Shown here: piece after piece, positions 32,507-42,035 of the stretch
How positions within the stretch are numbered: position 1 is the stretch's first letter
Layout of the letters: each line of letters opens with the position of its first letter
Assembly: GCA_027484055.1 (NCBI GenBank)
Contig: JAIXQH010000070.1
Span: 1-64,000 of the forward strand
Direction: 5' to 3'
Length of the DNA: 64,000 nt
From: Verrucomicrobiaceae bacterium
GTDB taxonomy: Bacteria; Verrucomicrobiota; Verrucomicrobiia; Verrucomicrobiales; Akkermansiaceae
Position numbers and translations under genes: made by a program
Notes under the pieces: model-generated
Told to the model about the DNA's origin: nothing
The model's database searches: none
Seen by the model: the letters and a program-made list of their open reading frames with translations, nothing else

Positions 32507-33892
32507 ATGCCTGACAAAACTCATTTTCACTTCACCGGAATCTGCGGCACTGCCATGGGAGCCGTCGCCGCCGCCATGAAACAACGCGGTTTCACCGTCA
32601 CCGGCTCCGATGCAAACGTCTACCCGCCGATGTCTGATTTCCTGCGCGGCCAAGGCATCACGCTCAGTGAAGGCTATCGTGAGGAAAATATCCCGGCGGA
32701 CACCGACGTCGTCATCATCGGCAACGCCATTTCCCGAGGAAATCCCGAGGCCGAAGCCGCGCTCGACCGCAAGCTGCTCTACCACTCGCTGCCCGAGGTG
32801 TTGAAAGAATTTTTCCTGCGCGGGAAACGAAATTTCGTCGTTTCCGGCACTCATGGTAAGACCACCACCTCGTCGATGCTGGCGTGGATTTTCAAACAAG
32901 CTGGGCGCGATCCTGGCTACATGATCGGCGGGCTACCCAAAAATCTCGGCTGCGGTGCCTATTTCACCGACTCAGAATTCAACGTCTTAGAAGGCGACGA
33001 ATACGACACCGCCTTCTTCGACAAGCGCTCGAAATTCCTCCACTACCTGCCGGAATGCGTCGTCGTCAACAACGTCGAGTTCGACCACGCGGACATTTAT
33101 AACAACCTCGACGAGATCAAGCTCACCTTCCGCCGCCTGCTCAACATCGTCCCGCGCCGCGGCATGGCCTATGTGAATGGCGACGAGCCAAACTGCCTCG
33201 ACGTGGCGACCGGTGCCCCCTGCCCCGTCACCACCGTCGGCTTCGGGGATGCATGCGGCCTCCGCATCGAGAACCTCGACTACCAACCAGACCGCAGCTC
33301 CTTCACCCTCGGCGGCGTGGCGTATTCCACCCGCATGACCGGCGAGTTTAACGTCCGGAATGCCGCCATGGCCGTTGCAGCAGCGAGCTTCGCCGGGCTG
33401 AGTGTGGACGAAATCCGTGCTGGGTTGGAGTCATTCGACGGAGTGGCCCGCCGCCAGGAGCTCCGGGGTGAGGTCAATGGCATTAAGGTCATCGACGACT
33501 TCGCCCACCACCCCACTGCCATTCGGCTGGTCATCCAAGGGCTGCGGCAGCGCCACCCGGACTCTCGGCTTTGGATACTTTTCGAGCCGCGCTCAAACAC
33601 CACCCGCCGTGCCGTTTTCCAAACCGAGCTCGCCGAGTCGCTAGCAGCTGCCGACTTCGCGATCGTCGCCGCCATTCCCGATCTGCACAAAATCCCTGAG
33701 CACGATCGGCTCAACCCAGATCAACTCTCCGCTGACATCGCCCGCTTCGGCGGTCAGGGATGGTATCTACCGGATCTGGAATCGATCATCGCCAAAGTGA
33801 AAGAGCAGGCCCGTCCCGGAGATATCATCGCCGTGCTAAGCAATGGCGGCTTCGGTGGGATCCATGAGAAACTTCTCAAAGCTCTCAGTTGA
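32507..33892 (+). CDS. mpl: UDP-N-acetylmuramate:L-Ala-gamma-D-Glu-meso-DAP ligase (Mpl)
   Basis: A 461-residue Mur ligase used to recycle murein tripeptide. N-terminal HFHFTGICGTAMGAVAAAMK, ATP-binding VVSGTHGKTTTSSML near residue 115, LEGDEYDTAFFDKRSKFLHY (Mpl-specific), NVEFDHADIY and DDFAHHPTAI. The Mpl-type motifs distinguish it from MurC. It implies a meso-DAP peptidoglycan with recycling. The gene is 54 bp after ispF. Confidence 0.92.
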   Translation: MPDKTHFHFTGICGTAMGAVAAAMKQRGFTVTGSDANVYPPMSDFLRGQGITLSEGYREENIPADTDVVIIGNAISRGNPEAEAALDRKLLYHSLPEVLKEFFLRGKRNFVVSGTHGKTTTSSMLAWIFKQAGRDPGYMIGGLPKNLGCGAYFTDSEFNVLEGDEYDTAFFDKRSKFLHYLPECVVVNNVEFDHADIYNNLDEIKLTFRRLLNIVPRRGMAYVNGDEPNCLDVATGAPCPVTTVGFGDACGLRIENLDYQPDRSSFTLGGVAYSTRMTGEFNVRNAAMAVAAASFAGLSVDEIRAGLESFDGVARRQELRGEVNGIKVIDDFAHHPTAIRLVIQGLRQRHPDSRLWILFEPRSNTTRRAVFQTELAESLAAADFAIVAAIPDLHKIPEHDRLNPDQLSADIARFGGQGWYLPDLESIIAKVKEQARPGDIIAVLSNGGFGGIHEKLLKALS

Positions 33893-33971
33893 GCTCCACG
33901 ACCTCTTGTTAGGGCTTATCGCCAAGCGCTTCACGGACTTCATTGAAAAAATAGGGGCCTCGTAAGGATTT

Positions 33972-34007
33972 ATCCTTGTTTCCTGTAAGTCATTTGCTTA
34001 CAAGGAT
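33972..34007 (+). promoter_or_regulatory. Bulged inverted repeat upstream of the GH9 gene
   Basis: ATCCT and TGTAAG on the left arm (separated by TGTTTCC) pair with the contiguous CTTACAAGGAT on the right, with a seven-base loop TCATTTG. A second short palindrome, TTAAGACATCTTAA, lies just downstream near 34024. This could be an operator or a leader structure; which one is unknown. Confidence 0.45.
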
Positions 34008-34042
34008 TCAATGCTGATAGTCATTAAGACATCTTAATTGTT

Positions 34043-34069
34043 ACGATGGGTTTTTACCCGTCGTTGTTT
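34043..34069 (+). terminator. Hairpin with short T-rich tail, possible terminator or leader stem
   Basis: ACGATGGGT pairs with ACCCGTCGT (one G-T) around a TTTT loop, followed by TGTTTC. The T-run is weak. It lies 37 bp before the GH9 start, so a leader structure is as likely as termination of mpl. Confidence 0.4.
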
Positions 34070-34105
34070 CAGCACGGACCGGAGCCTTAAGCCTCACTCT
34101 AGCCG

Positions 34106-37100
34106 ATGAAAAAAAACCACCGAGACCAAGTTCGCCGTCAGTTGAAGATCGCTGCCTACATTCCGCTCCTAGCCGGAGCCATCCTTAGTAGCAATCTCGC
34201 CCACGCGCAAAAAACGAGCATTTCCGCAGCCGATGGGGTCGATGGATATCTCGGCCAAATCGGCGACCGGGGGCTCCGTGTCCTAACGCCCACGATCCTC
34301 GAAATCGCGATGATCAACACCCAGCCGACGAATGGCGGGCTGATGTCGAATTGGAATTTTTTCACCGCGCCCGGCGGAACCTTGGTGCTACCTCCTCTAT
34401 CGACCATCCAAGTGACCGTGGATGGTGTCCCTGTGGAGGCGAGCTACGCTGGATTCCGCCGTCGCCCGCTTTACGCACCGCTTTTTCCCCGGGATTCACG
34501 AGTCGATAACCGACTATTTCTCACTCTTAGCCAACCCGTCGCAGAAGGAAGCAGCGTCCAAGTCACGATGACGGATGTCGATGGACCAGGCACAGGCACC
34601 TTGACCTATAATGACACCGCCGCCCCGAATCGGTTCAACGCGGCGCTCCACGTGAATCAGGAAGGCTATAGCACCACTTCGCCTAAAATCGGCCTAGTCG
34701 GTTATTACCTAGGTAGCGGAGGAGAGCTCACCATCCCGTCCACCAGCTATAGCATTGTGGACCGTGCGACAGGTCAGACGGTCTTCACCGGCACCATGGT
34801 TTTAAAACCAGATATCGGCTTTGTTTACTTGCCCACCCCCTATCAGAAGGTCTATTCGGCAGATTTCAGCACGCTCCAGACACCCGGCACCTACGAGCTA
34901 CGGGTCCCCGGTATGGGAGCCTCCCTGCCCTTCCGAATCCATGACGGTGCCTTGATGAATGTCACCCGCGCCTACGCTCTCGGTCTCTATAACCAGCGCT
35001 GTGGCCACGATCTCTGCTTGCCATACACTCGGCATACTCACCCGCCGTGTCACACCGCTCCAGCCTCGATTCCTGCATCCGCTACGGATTTCTCCGCCAC
35101 ATGGGGCTTCATCAGCGCAGTCAATGCTGACTATGCCATGGAGCCTAGGCACACCGCACCTCGCATGGACGGCCCGGCCACCCAGCTTTACCCCTTCGTG
35201 AAAACTGGCACCATCGACGTCTCCAATGGCCACCATGACGCGGGCGACTACAGCAAATACACCATCAACAGCGCCCAGATGTGCCACCGGTTGGTCTTCG
35301 CCGCAGATGCCTTCCCGGGCGTTGGGGCCATGGACAACCTCGGCATCCCAGAAAGTGGTGACGGAAAAAGCGATATGCTCCAAGAAGCCAAAGTCGAAGC
35401 GGACTTCCTCGCGAAAATGCAGGACGACGACGGCGGATTCTTCTTCCTCGTCTATCCCCAAAACCGAAAATACGAGGACAACGTCCTCCCGCAACATGGC
35501 GACCCCCAAGTCGTCTGGCCGAAAAACACCGCATCCACCGCCGCCGCTACCGCCGCCCTTGCAGAAATCGCCTCCAGTCCTTTATTCAAGCAGCAATTCC
35601 CAGCAGAAGCCGCTCTCTACATGCAGAAAGCCAACGCTGGCTGGGCCTTCCTGATGCAGGCAATCGCCACCTACGGCAAGAATGGCTCTTACCAAAAAAT
35701 CAGCGGCTACGGGAACATTTTCATGCATGACGACGAGCTCGCTTGGGCCGCAGCCGCCATGTTTGCCGCCACGGGAGATCCGGCGATCCAGGCCACACTG
35801 ATGTCATGGTATACACCCGGCACCTCCGCCACTCGCCGCTGGGGCTGGTGGCGCTTGTTCGAAGGCTATGGCGGCGCTACCCGCACCTTGGCTTTCGCGG
35901 CACGCACCGGCCGCTTGCAGCCTTCGCAGATGAACGCCGCCTATCTCTCTGCCTGTGAAAACGAAGTCGTCGCCGGTGGCGAGGACGTCTGGAAACGCTC
36001 CGACCTATCTGCCTATGGCGTCGCATTCGTCGATGCCTCGAAGCGTCAACGCTCAGCGGGCTGGTTCTTCGCCAGCAACGAAGCCTTCGACATCACCGCT
36101 GCCTATCAACTCTCACCCCTGCCGAAATATGAAATCGCCGTCATGTCGAACCTCAATTATGAGTTGGGCTGCAATCCGGTAAATGCCTGCTACATCACCG
36201 GCCTTGGCTCACGCCGCCAGCGGGAAATGGTGCATCAATACGCTCGGAATGATGAACGCATCCTCCCGCCCTCCGGCCTACCACTCGGCGCAATTCAGGC
36301 AGGTTCCCCCTGGATCGCCGCTTACGGCTCCAGCTTGGGGCCACTTGGCTTTCCGAATGACGGATTAACCACCGCTCCCTATCCTTTTTATGATCGCTGG
36401 ATCGACTCTTTCAACACCACCACCGAGTTCGTCGTCGCCCAGCAAGCGGGCAGCGTCGCCAGCCTTGCATTTTGGGCAGCCCGCACCCCCACCGCCACCC
36501 AACCGTGGGTCGTCCCCACCGCGACCATTTCCGCCCCTACCACCTACAGTCCCGTCAACCAGCCCATCACCGTCACGCTTCAATGCCCTGGAATTGATTT
36601 GACCGATGCCCGCGTCGTTTGGGAATCCATTGATCAAGACGTGAAAATGAACGGCCCCTCGTGGACCTTCACCCCTACCCTCGTCGGCACTCAGTGGATC
36701 GAGGCGGAAGCCACCTTGCCAGACGGACGGCGCATCGCCGCGAAGACCACCTACCAGACGATTTCTGCGAATGGAGTCGGCCCATTCCAGAATGATGCAC
36801 AAACCGTCGCACTCTATCATTTGGATGGAAATTCGCTCGATTATTCAGGCTACGGCAACCACATGACTGCGACAGGAGCAGCCAGCCTACCCCTGAACAA
36901 TGTCGGCTGGATGGGTAATCCCTCTGGCGGAGTTGCGCGTTTCACCGGCTTGGGCGATTTTTTCTCGGCCACCATTTCTGATTCGTTGCTGATGCCAGCG
37001 GCCAACTCGCTGAGTCCGGTGACGATCGAGGCTTGGATTTATCCCCGCTACTACAAAGCCCTTGCGATGTATTCCTGCCCGGTGGTGTCGCTATTCCAAT

Positions 37101-38185
37101 TTGGAGACTCGTCCCTGCAACTGGAAGACGGCAAATGGAACAGCCCACCAGTGCCGCTCGTCCGCACCGGTGCCACGGTCATCACCACTCCAGCACAGTG
37201 GGCCGCGACCGCCAAAATCGGCACTTGGCAGCACCTCCGATTGACCCTGAGCGCCAGCGGCGTGGCGACCACCTACCTGAATGGCGTTGTGGTCAGCTCG
37301 GCCAACACCCCCATGGGACATAACCGGACCAACCCGTGGACGATATCGATTGGAAATTTCATCGGTGACATCGACGAAGTGCGAGTCAGCCGGACTGAGC
37401 GCACTGATGCCTTACCACTGCCCTATGTCTCGGATCCCACGGCGCTGCCGCCGTCGGTACCCATCGCGCCACCGCCACCACCAGCCCCAACACCAAGTCC
37501 GACTCCCACACCAAGTCCGACTCCGCCGCCAAGCACAGGCTCAGGTTCTGGCCAGGAATTCACGGCTGATGCCAATACCGTGGCACTCTGGCATTTTGAC
37601 GCAGACTACCAAGACTCCGTAGGCACTTATCACCTCACTCCTGCGGGTAATGTTTCACTTGCAGACGGAGCCTCCTGGATGGCACAGCCTGCTGGCAAGT
37701 TTGCCCGCTTCGCCGCGATTGGTGACGCACTCAGCATCCCAATCCCGGACAGCATCATCGGCCCCAGCCCCACCCGACAATCCTTCGCGGTCGAAGCCTG
37801 GATTCGCCCACGCGCCTACAAGGCTTGGGGCGTCGGATCAGGGAATTTGGTCGGCATTCATCAGAATTGGGATGCTTCTCTTCAAATTCAGGACGGAAAA
37901 TGGAATAATCCCGCCGCACCCGTCGTATATTGCGGCTCTACCACCGCAATGAATGGCACCGCATGGAATGCCGCCATCACTCGTGGTGTTTGGCAAAAAC
38001 TGACCCTCAACTTCATCGCTCCCAATACCTTCACCTGTTATGTCAACCAAACTCTCATTTCCACCGCCACCGTCAGCTTCAACCAAGGCCGCACAAACAA
38101 CTGGACCTTCACCCTTGGAAATTTCGACGGTGACATCGACGAAGTCCGCCTAAGCAACATCTCCCGCACTCCTGCCGCTCCCTGA
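34106..38185 (+). CDS. Secreted GH9 family glycoside hydrolase with two LamG domains
   Basis: A 1359-residue exported protein with a long signal region (residues 1-34). A CelD_N immunoglobulin-like domain lies at about 175-290. The GH9 (alpha/alpha)6 catalytic domain at about 290-800 has NGHHDAGDYSKY (catalytic Asp near 376), GCNPVNACYITGLGSR and TTEFVVAQQAG (catalytic acid Glu near 773). Two similar LamG domains lie at about 895-1100 and 1150-1359, joined by a Pro/Ser/Thr linker. GH9 enzymes act on cellulose or related beta-glucans. There is no dockerin or sortase signal. Confidence 0.9.
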   Translation: MKKNHRDQVRRQLKIAAYIPLLAGAILSSNLAHAQKTSISAADGVDGYLGQIGDRGLRVLTPTILEIAMINTQPTNGGLMSNWNFFTAPGGTLVLPPLSTIQVTVDGVPVEASYAGFRRRPLYAPLFPRDSRVDNRLFLTLSQPVAEGSSVQVTMTDVDGPGTGTLTYNDTAAPNRFNAALHVNQEGYSTTSPKIGLVGYYLGSGGELTIPSTSYSIVDRATGQTVFTGTMVLKPDIGFVYLPTPYQKVYSADFSTLQTPGTYELRVPGMGASLPFRIHDGALMNVTRAYALGLYNQRCGHDLCLPYTRHTHPPCHTAPASIPASATDFSATWGFISAVNADYAMEPRHTAPRMDGPATQLYPFVKTGTIDVSNGHHDAGDYSKYTINSAQMCHRLVFAADAFPGVGAMDNLGIPESGDGKSDMLQEAKVEADFLAKMQDDDGGFFFLVYPQNRKYEDNVLPQHGDPQVVWPKNTASTAAATAALAEIASSPLFKQQFPAEAALYMQKANAGWAFLMQAIATYGKNGSYQKISGYGNIFMHDDELAWAAAAMFAATGDPAIQATLMSWYTPGTSATRRWGWWRLFEGYGGATRTLAFAARTGRLQPSQMNAAYLSACENEVVAGGEDVWKRSDLSAYGVAFVDASKRQRSAGWFFASNEAFDITAAYQLSPLPKYEIAVMSNLNYELGCNPVNACYITGLGSRRQREMVHQYARNDERILPPSGLPLGAIQAGSPWIAAYGSSLGPLGFPNDGLTTAPYPFYDRWIDSFNTTTEFVVAQQAGSVASLAFWAARTPTATQPWVVPTATISAPTTYSPVNQPITVTLQCPGIDLTDARVVWESIDQDVKMNGPSWTFTPTLVGTQWIEAEATLPDGRRIAAKTTYQTISANGVGPFQNDAQTVALYHLDGNSLDYSGYGNHMTATGAASLPLNNVGWMGNPSGGVARFTGLGDFFSATISDSLLMPAANSLSPVTIEAWIYPRYYKALAMYSCPVVSLFQFGDSSLQLEDGKWNSPPVPLVRTGATVITTPAQWAATAKIGTWQHLRLTLSASGVATTYLNGVVVSSANTPMGHNRTNPWTISIGNFIGDIDEVRVSRTERTDALPLPYVSDPTALPPSVPIAPPPPPAPTPSPTPTPSPTPPPSTGSGSGQEFTADANTVALWHFDADYQDSVGTYHLTPAGNVSLADGASWMAQPAGKFARFAAIGDALSIPIPDSIIGPSPTRQSFAVEAWIRPRAYKAWGVGSGNLVGIHQNWDASLQIQDGKWNNPAAPVVYCGSTTAMNGTAWNAAITRGVWQKLTLNFIAPNTFTCYVNQTLISTATVSFNQGRTNNWTFTLGNFDGDIDEVRLSNISRTPAAP

Positions 38186-38192
38186 TTATCTC

Positions 38193-39050
38193 ATGAAACG
38201 CCGTTCTCTTCTCACCCTTTTCCCCGCCGCATCCGTCTTACTCGCCTACCGTGCAAGTGGCGCGCCGCCGCCCCAACCCACCCTGACGGACGCAGGCTTT
38301 GCGATTTCCGTGCAATGCTGGTCGCTCAAGGAATTCACGCTCTTTGAAGCCATCGAAATGGCCTCCGCCGCCGGTGCAGGTGGTGTGGAAATCTACGCCG
38401 GACAGAAAATCGGTGGCGAGCTGGGTGACTTGAAACTGAGTGTCGATCTGAACGATTCTCAAATTCAAATCCTCCAGGCGCACTTGGCGAAAAACAACAT
38501 TGCCGCAGTGAATTTCGGTGTCGTGCCGATTTCAAAAGACGAAACAGAAGCACGCAAGACCTTCGAATTTGCGAAAAAAATGGGTCTCTACGGAGTTACC
38601 ACCGAGTCACTCGCCTCCATCGACACCCTCGAAAAACTGGCCAAGGAATACGACATCAAGGTCTGTTTCCACAATCATCCCAAGCCCACGGCTCTGTGGA
38701 ATCCAGACACCGTTTGGAATGCGCTGCAAGGTCGCCACGCGAATCTCGGTTTCTGCGCTGACATCGGCCACTGGGCCAGCTCGGGTCTCGATCCTGTCGC
38801 AGTGATCAAAAAAGTCGCTCCTCGCGTGCATGCCTTCCACATGAAGGACCGCGAATCCATTGAAAAACCGAGCCGGGATCGGCCTTTTGGCACCGGAGTC
38901 ATCGATCTCATCGCGATCCTCAACGAAGTCCGCAAACACGGCTTCGCGGGAAATGTGACCATCGAGTATGAGTTCAACTGGAAGACGAATCTCCCGGAAA
39001 TTGCGCAGTGCGTCGGCTACCTCCGCGCCTATTCCAAGCGGCCGGCTTGA
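38193..39050 (+). CDS. Exported sugar phosphate isomerase/epimerase-like TIM-barrel protein
   Basis: A 285-residue protein with an N-terminal signal with Arg-Arg (MKRRSLLTLFPAASVLLAYR), possibly Tat-dependent. It has an AP-endonuclease-2/xylose-isomerase-like TIM barrel: GVEIYAG, VCFHNHPKP, CADIGHWASSG, VHAFHMKDR and NVTIEYEFNW supply likely metal ligands (Glu, His, Asp, His, Glu). The gene starts seven bases after the GH9 stop, so it may process sugars released by that enzyme. It overlaps the 3' end of the convergent VanW pseudogene by 22 bp. Confidence 0.8.
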   Translation: MKRRSLLTLFPAASVLLAYRASGAPPPQPTLTDAGFAISVQCWSLKEFTLFEAIEMASAAGAGGVEIYAGQKIGGELGDLKLSVDLNDSQIQILQAHLAKNNIAAVNFGVVPISKDETEARKTFEFAKKMGLYGVTTESLASIDTLEKLAKEYDIKVCFHNHPKPTALWNPDTVWNALQGRHANLGFCADIGHWASSGLDPVAVIKKVAPRVHAFHMKDRESIEKPSRDRPFGTGVIDLIAILNEVRKHGFAGNVTIEYEFNWKTNLPEIAQCVGYLRAYSKRPA

Positions 39051-40789
39051 GCTGCGGCTAAGGCATTTTTCAACGCTTCCGCATCCCCGGCATCCACTTG
39101 AATAAGTCGTGGATGCGGCGGCAATCCACAGGCCTTGCCTGCAATCACCGGAATTCCGGAGACCAGGGCAAGTAGCGCGAGTCTCGGTTCATGCTCGATC
39201 CAGGCAGGTAGGACGAGCGCCGTGCTGCCTGCCAATTCGGAAACGGACGCACGACGATGATTCAACGACGCTATCGGGTCCGTCCCGCCCTCGCGTGCTC
39301 CACCCAGAATAAGGAGTTCGTGAGTCGTGCCGTTGAGCGCGGCGGCCAGCTCGTAAATCCCCTTCCGCCCCAACGCCGACGCTGGGAAAAACCACCTGGT
39401 AGAGGAAGCGGCTGTCCTAGAAATCGGCGTGGGCATTTTCCAATCCAACAAAATGGCGCGCGAGCCGAAGTGAGCCGCGATTTCGCGATGCGGTGTGACC
39501 AGCCGGGCGGCTGCGGCGAGCGCTTGGTTTTCCGCATCGACGATTCGGGGATCCGCGCGGAAATCGGCCAGCGTTTCGGAGTGTTGATGCAGCGATGCAG
39601 GGACGTCGAGCCGCGCGTGCAACTCGCTTAGAGGCCAGCGCTGCATAAGCACGTCGAAGGTTCTCCCGCCGAAGTGACCGCCCAGCCAAAGGTGCGGCAG
39701 TAGCGTTTGGGAAACGACAAGATGGCGTGCTTTCGGATCGAGACGACGGGCGAAATTTTCAGCCAGCCGACGATGAGCCTCCAACAGAAAGTGCTGGCGG
39801 ACAGCACCTTGCGCGGGCAGGCGCCGCTGCCGCCACGAACGGAGCAGGGTTTCAAAAGTCGCATGATGGATGGACGTGTTGGAAGGAAGGTTCCAAGCGT
39901 AGTTGGATTTTTTCCAACTCTTGCCATCCAGGGGTGTCAGCCAGTGATCCCCATCATGCGCATGGAGTCGGCACCAGTCGTCGAACTCCGGCCAGCAAGC
40001 TTCAAGCAACCACGCCGTGTGACCCGAGGCGGCTCCGTGCTGGGCATGGGCGGAAGGATGGCGGAAGCAGGAAACGACTCCACAGGTAAGGCAGTCGCCA
40101 TCCACATTTGCACGAGTCGGCGTGCCGTGGATTGCTTTTTCAACGGGGGCTGAAATGGGATTCCGTGAAGAGGCCGCGAGGATCGACACCACCAGATGAG
40201 TGGCCGTGAGGTGACACTCCAAGCGCCAGTCAAAAGGGGCCGACAGCCGCAAATCGATGTAGTTCCAGAAGACCGTGGCATCACGTTCGGGCTAGAGCGC
40301 CGCGCCGGGCAGACTCCGCGAGTGAGTGTGTTTTTCCACCACGTGCAGCCCGGCTTCGAGCGCCGCGGCATGGATGAGGCCCGAGATCTGGCAGAGGCCA
40401 CCACCGAGATTGGGCACTAGGCAGCCGGACCGAAGTTCGCGGCCCTCGGTGAAACCTCTGGAGCGACGAGTCCGCCCCAGTTGTTTCCAAAAACTGAAGG
40501 TCTGCCCGGCTGGGATTTCCACGCCCGTTAGACGGGCGCAAGCAGCACGCAGGTTCTGGACTTTCCCAGCCGTGAGGGAAAACTCGGCCTCGGTGACCTT
40601 GTTCCAAAGAGGGGCGCGTTGCTCGGCGACGATTGGGAGGGCAATGAAATCTCTGCCCTGTCGGTGCCGCAACGGTGGATTTTTCCGGTCCTGCCACCCG
40701 CGCCGCAGCATCAGCAGACGGGATTTCAAAAAGAACACGGCTGCGTCGAGTCGTCCGGGTTCTGGGTGTGCACCGTTGGCTGGATCCAT
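39029..40789 (-). pseudogene. VanW-domain/glycosyltransferase-like gene interrupted by one in-frame TAG
   Basis: The frame is continuous for 587 codons except for TAG at 40292-40294. The first about 165 residues form a VanW domain (FSLTAGKVQNLRAACARLTG, FSFWKQLGRTRRSRGF, NLGGGLCQISGLIHAAALEA). Directly after the stop VanW continues (PERDATVFWNYIDLRL). Next come a Cys cluster (CLTCGVVSCFRH) and a glycosyltransferase-1-like C-terminus (LILGGAREGG, LPAWIEHEPRLALLAL, SGIPVIAGKACGLPPH). A CAG-to-TAG change fits a recent nonsense mutation. Alternatives are read-through or a sequencing error. Confidence 0.75.
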
Positions 40790-40895
40790 GAACTTTGCAG
40801 CGCGAGCATCATTAACTCATCGGGAAATAGCGAGAAATTCCACAGTGGTGGATTTCATGAACGATCGCCATGGCAAGCTGAGTAGAACTTCCCAC

Positions 40896-41258
40896 ATGAG
40901 CCTTCCTAGCAACCTCGTCACCATCCATCCGTATTTCAAAGCCCATCCAGGGAAAGAGCAGCAAGTCCAGGCCACGATGGACAAGTTCGTCGCAAAAACC
41001 CAAGGCGAGCCGCTCTGCCTGTTTTATGAATTCACCGTGCTCGATGACGCGGTTTTCTGCCGGGAAGGCTATCAAGGAGCAGCAGGCGTGCTGGCGCATT
41101 TGGAAAACGTCGGTAGCATCCTTGAGGAAATGCTGACCTATTCCGACCTGACGCGCCTCGAATTCCACGGCCCGGCTGAAGAAATCGACGCCCTCCGCGA
41201 GCCACTCGGCCACCTCAATCCCGGCTGGTTCGTGCGGCGCTGCGGCATCACTCAGTGA
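40896..41258 (+). CDS. Antibiotic biosynthesis monooxygenase (ABM)-like domain protein
   Basis: A 120-residue single-domain protein with the dimeric alpha/beta-barrel look: TIHPYFKAHPGKEQQVQATM, EPLCLFYEFTVLDDAVFCRE, and GVLAHLENVGSILEEML. ATG 40896 (MSLPSNLV) is chosen; a longer leader is possible from ATG 40857. Family members range from quinol monooxygenases to heme-handling proteins, so the substrate is unknown. The 3' end overlaps the convergent M14 gene by 7 bp. Confidence 0.7.
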   Translation: MSLPSNLVTIHPYFKAHPGKEQQVQATMDKFVAKTQGEPLCLFYEFTVLDDAVFCREGYQGAAGVLAHLENVGSILEEMLTYSDLTRLEFHGPAEEIDALREPLGHLNPGWFVRRCGITQ

Positions 41259-42010
41259 GAATTTTCCCGATCGCCGAGAACCACCGCGCAGGCGGCCTTG
41301 ATGGCGGCCATGTGGGCGGCCACCCGGTTTTCCAAAGTCGCGCGACTGGGCGTTTCAAAGGTGAACGATAGCGGGCAACCCAGCTTGGCGAGATAAATGG
41401 CTTCCGGCCAACCTTCCGGGACATCCGGATCGGCCGCGTGATAAATCCAGCCATTTTCCCGCACGTCATGGCCGTCGATGACCGGGCCACTCTCCGCGGG
41501 GAACCATTGACTGGCCGCGTCTAAGATCCGGGAGGCACGCTGTGGCCGATCCTCACCCAAGTTGATTTCGTAAAAATAAAATCCCTCGGTTTCCCAATCT
41601 TCGTGAAGGGAAATGAACAAATCCGGGATCGGCAGTCGATCCAGCCAGGCCGCATGGGAGGCGACCTCGCAGGAACTCCGCAGCCAGTAATCCCGATTCA
41701 AATCCAGTCCCGTCGCATTTTCACGAGTGCAAACGGAAAGGCCCGTTGGATTCAGAGCCGGGCAGAGAAACCAGTGAAAATCCGTGCTGAAAAATCCCTC
41801 GCTCAACAGCGCGAGCAAGGCAAGCGGACCCGCGGGCTCGTCGCCATGGATTCCCGCTGATAGATAAACTCGGGGGCCGTTTCCGGGTTTTTCCCAAGCT
41901 AGCACCGCCCCGGCAGAGACCTCCGTCAGCGGAGTCGCCGTCCAGCCAGCCGCCTCAGCCACCTCCCGAAAGCGGTCCTGAAAGCCTTTCCAATCAAACG
42001 CTGCGCTCAT
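41252..42010 (-). CDS. M14-family zinc carboxypeptidase (MpaA/AstE-like)
   Basis: A 252-residue protein with M14 hallmarks: SAGIHGDEPAG (His and Glu zinc ligands), ALNPTG, GLDLNRDYW, LFISLHEDWE (His ligand) and SFTFETPSRA (catalytic Glu). No signal peptide, so it acts in the cytoplasm. Short M14 enzymes of this type hydrolyse murein peptides (MpaA) or acylated amino acids. With Mpl in the same window, a role in murein peptide turnover is plausible but unproven. Confidence 0.85.
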   Translation of the reverse strand: MSAAFDWKGFQDRFREVAEAAGWTATPLTEVSAGAVLAWEKPGNGPRVYLSAGIHGDEPAGPLALLALLSEGFFSTDFHWFLCPALNPTGLSVCTRENATGLDLNRDYWLRSSCEVASHAAWLDRLPIPDLFISLHEDWETEGFYFYEINLGEDRPQRASRILDAASQWFPAESGPVIDGHDVRENGWIYHAADPDVPEGWPEAIYLAKLGCPLSFTFETPSRATLENRVAAHMAAIKAACAVVLGDRENSH

Positions 42011-42035
42011 TTAACTGACCATGACGCCACCAGAC

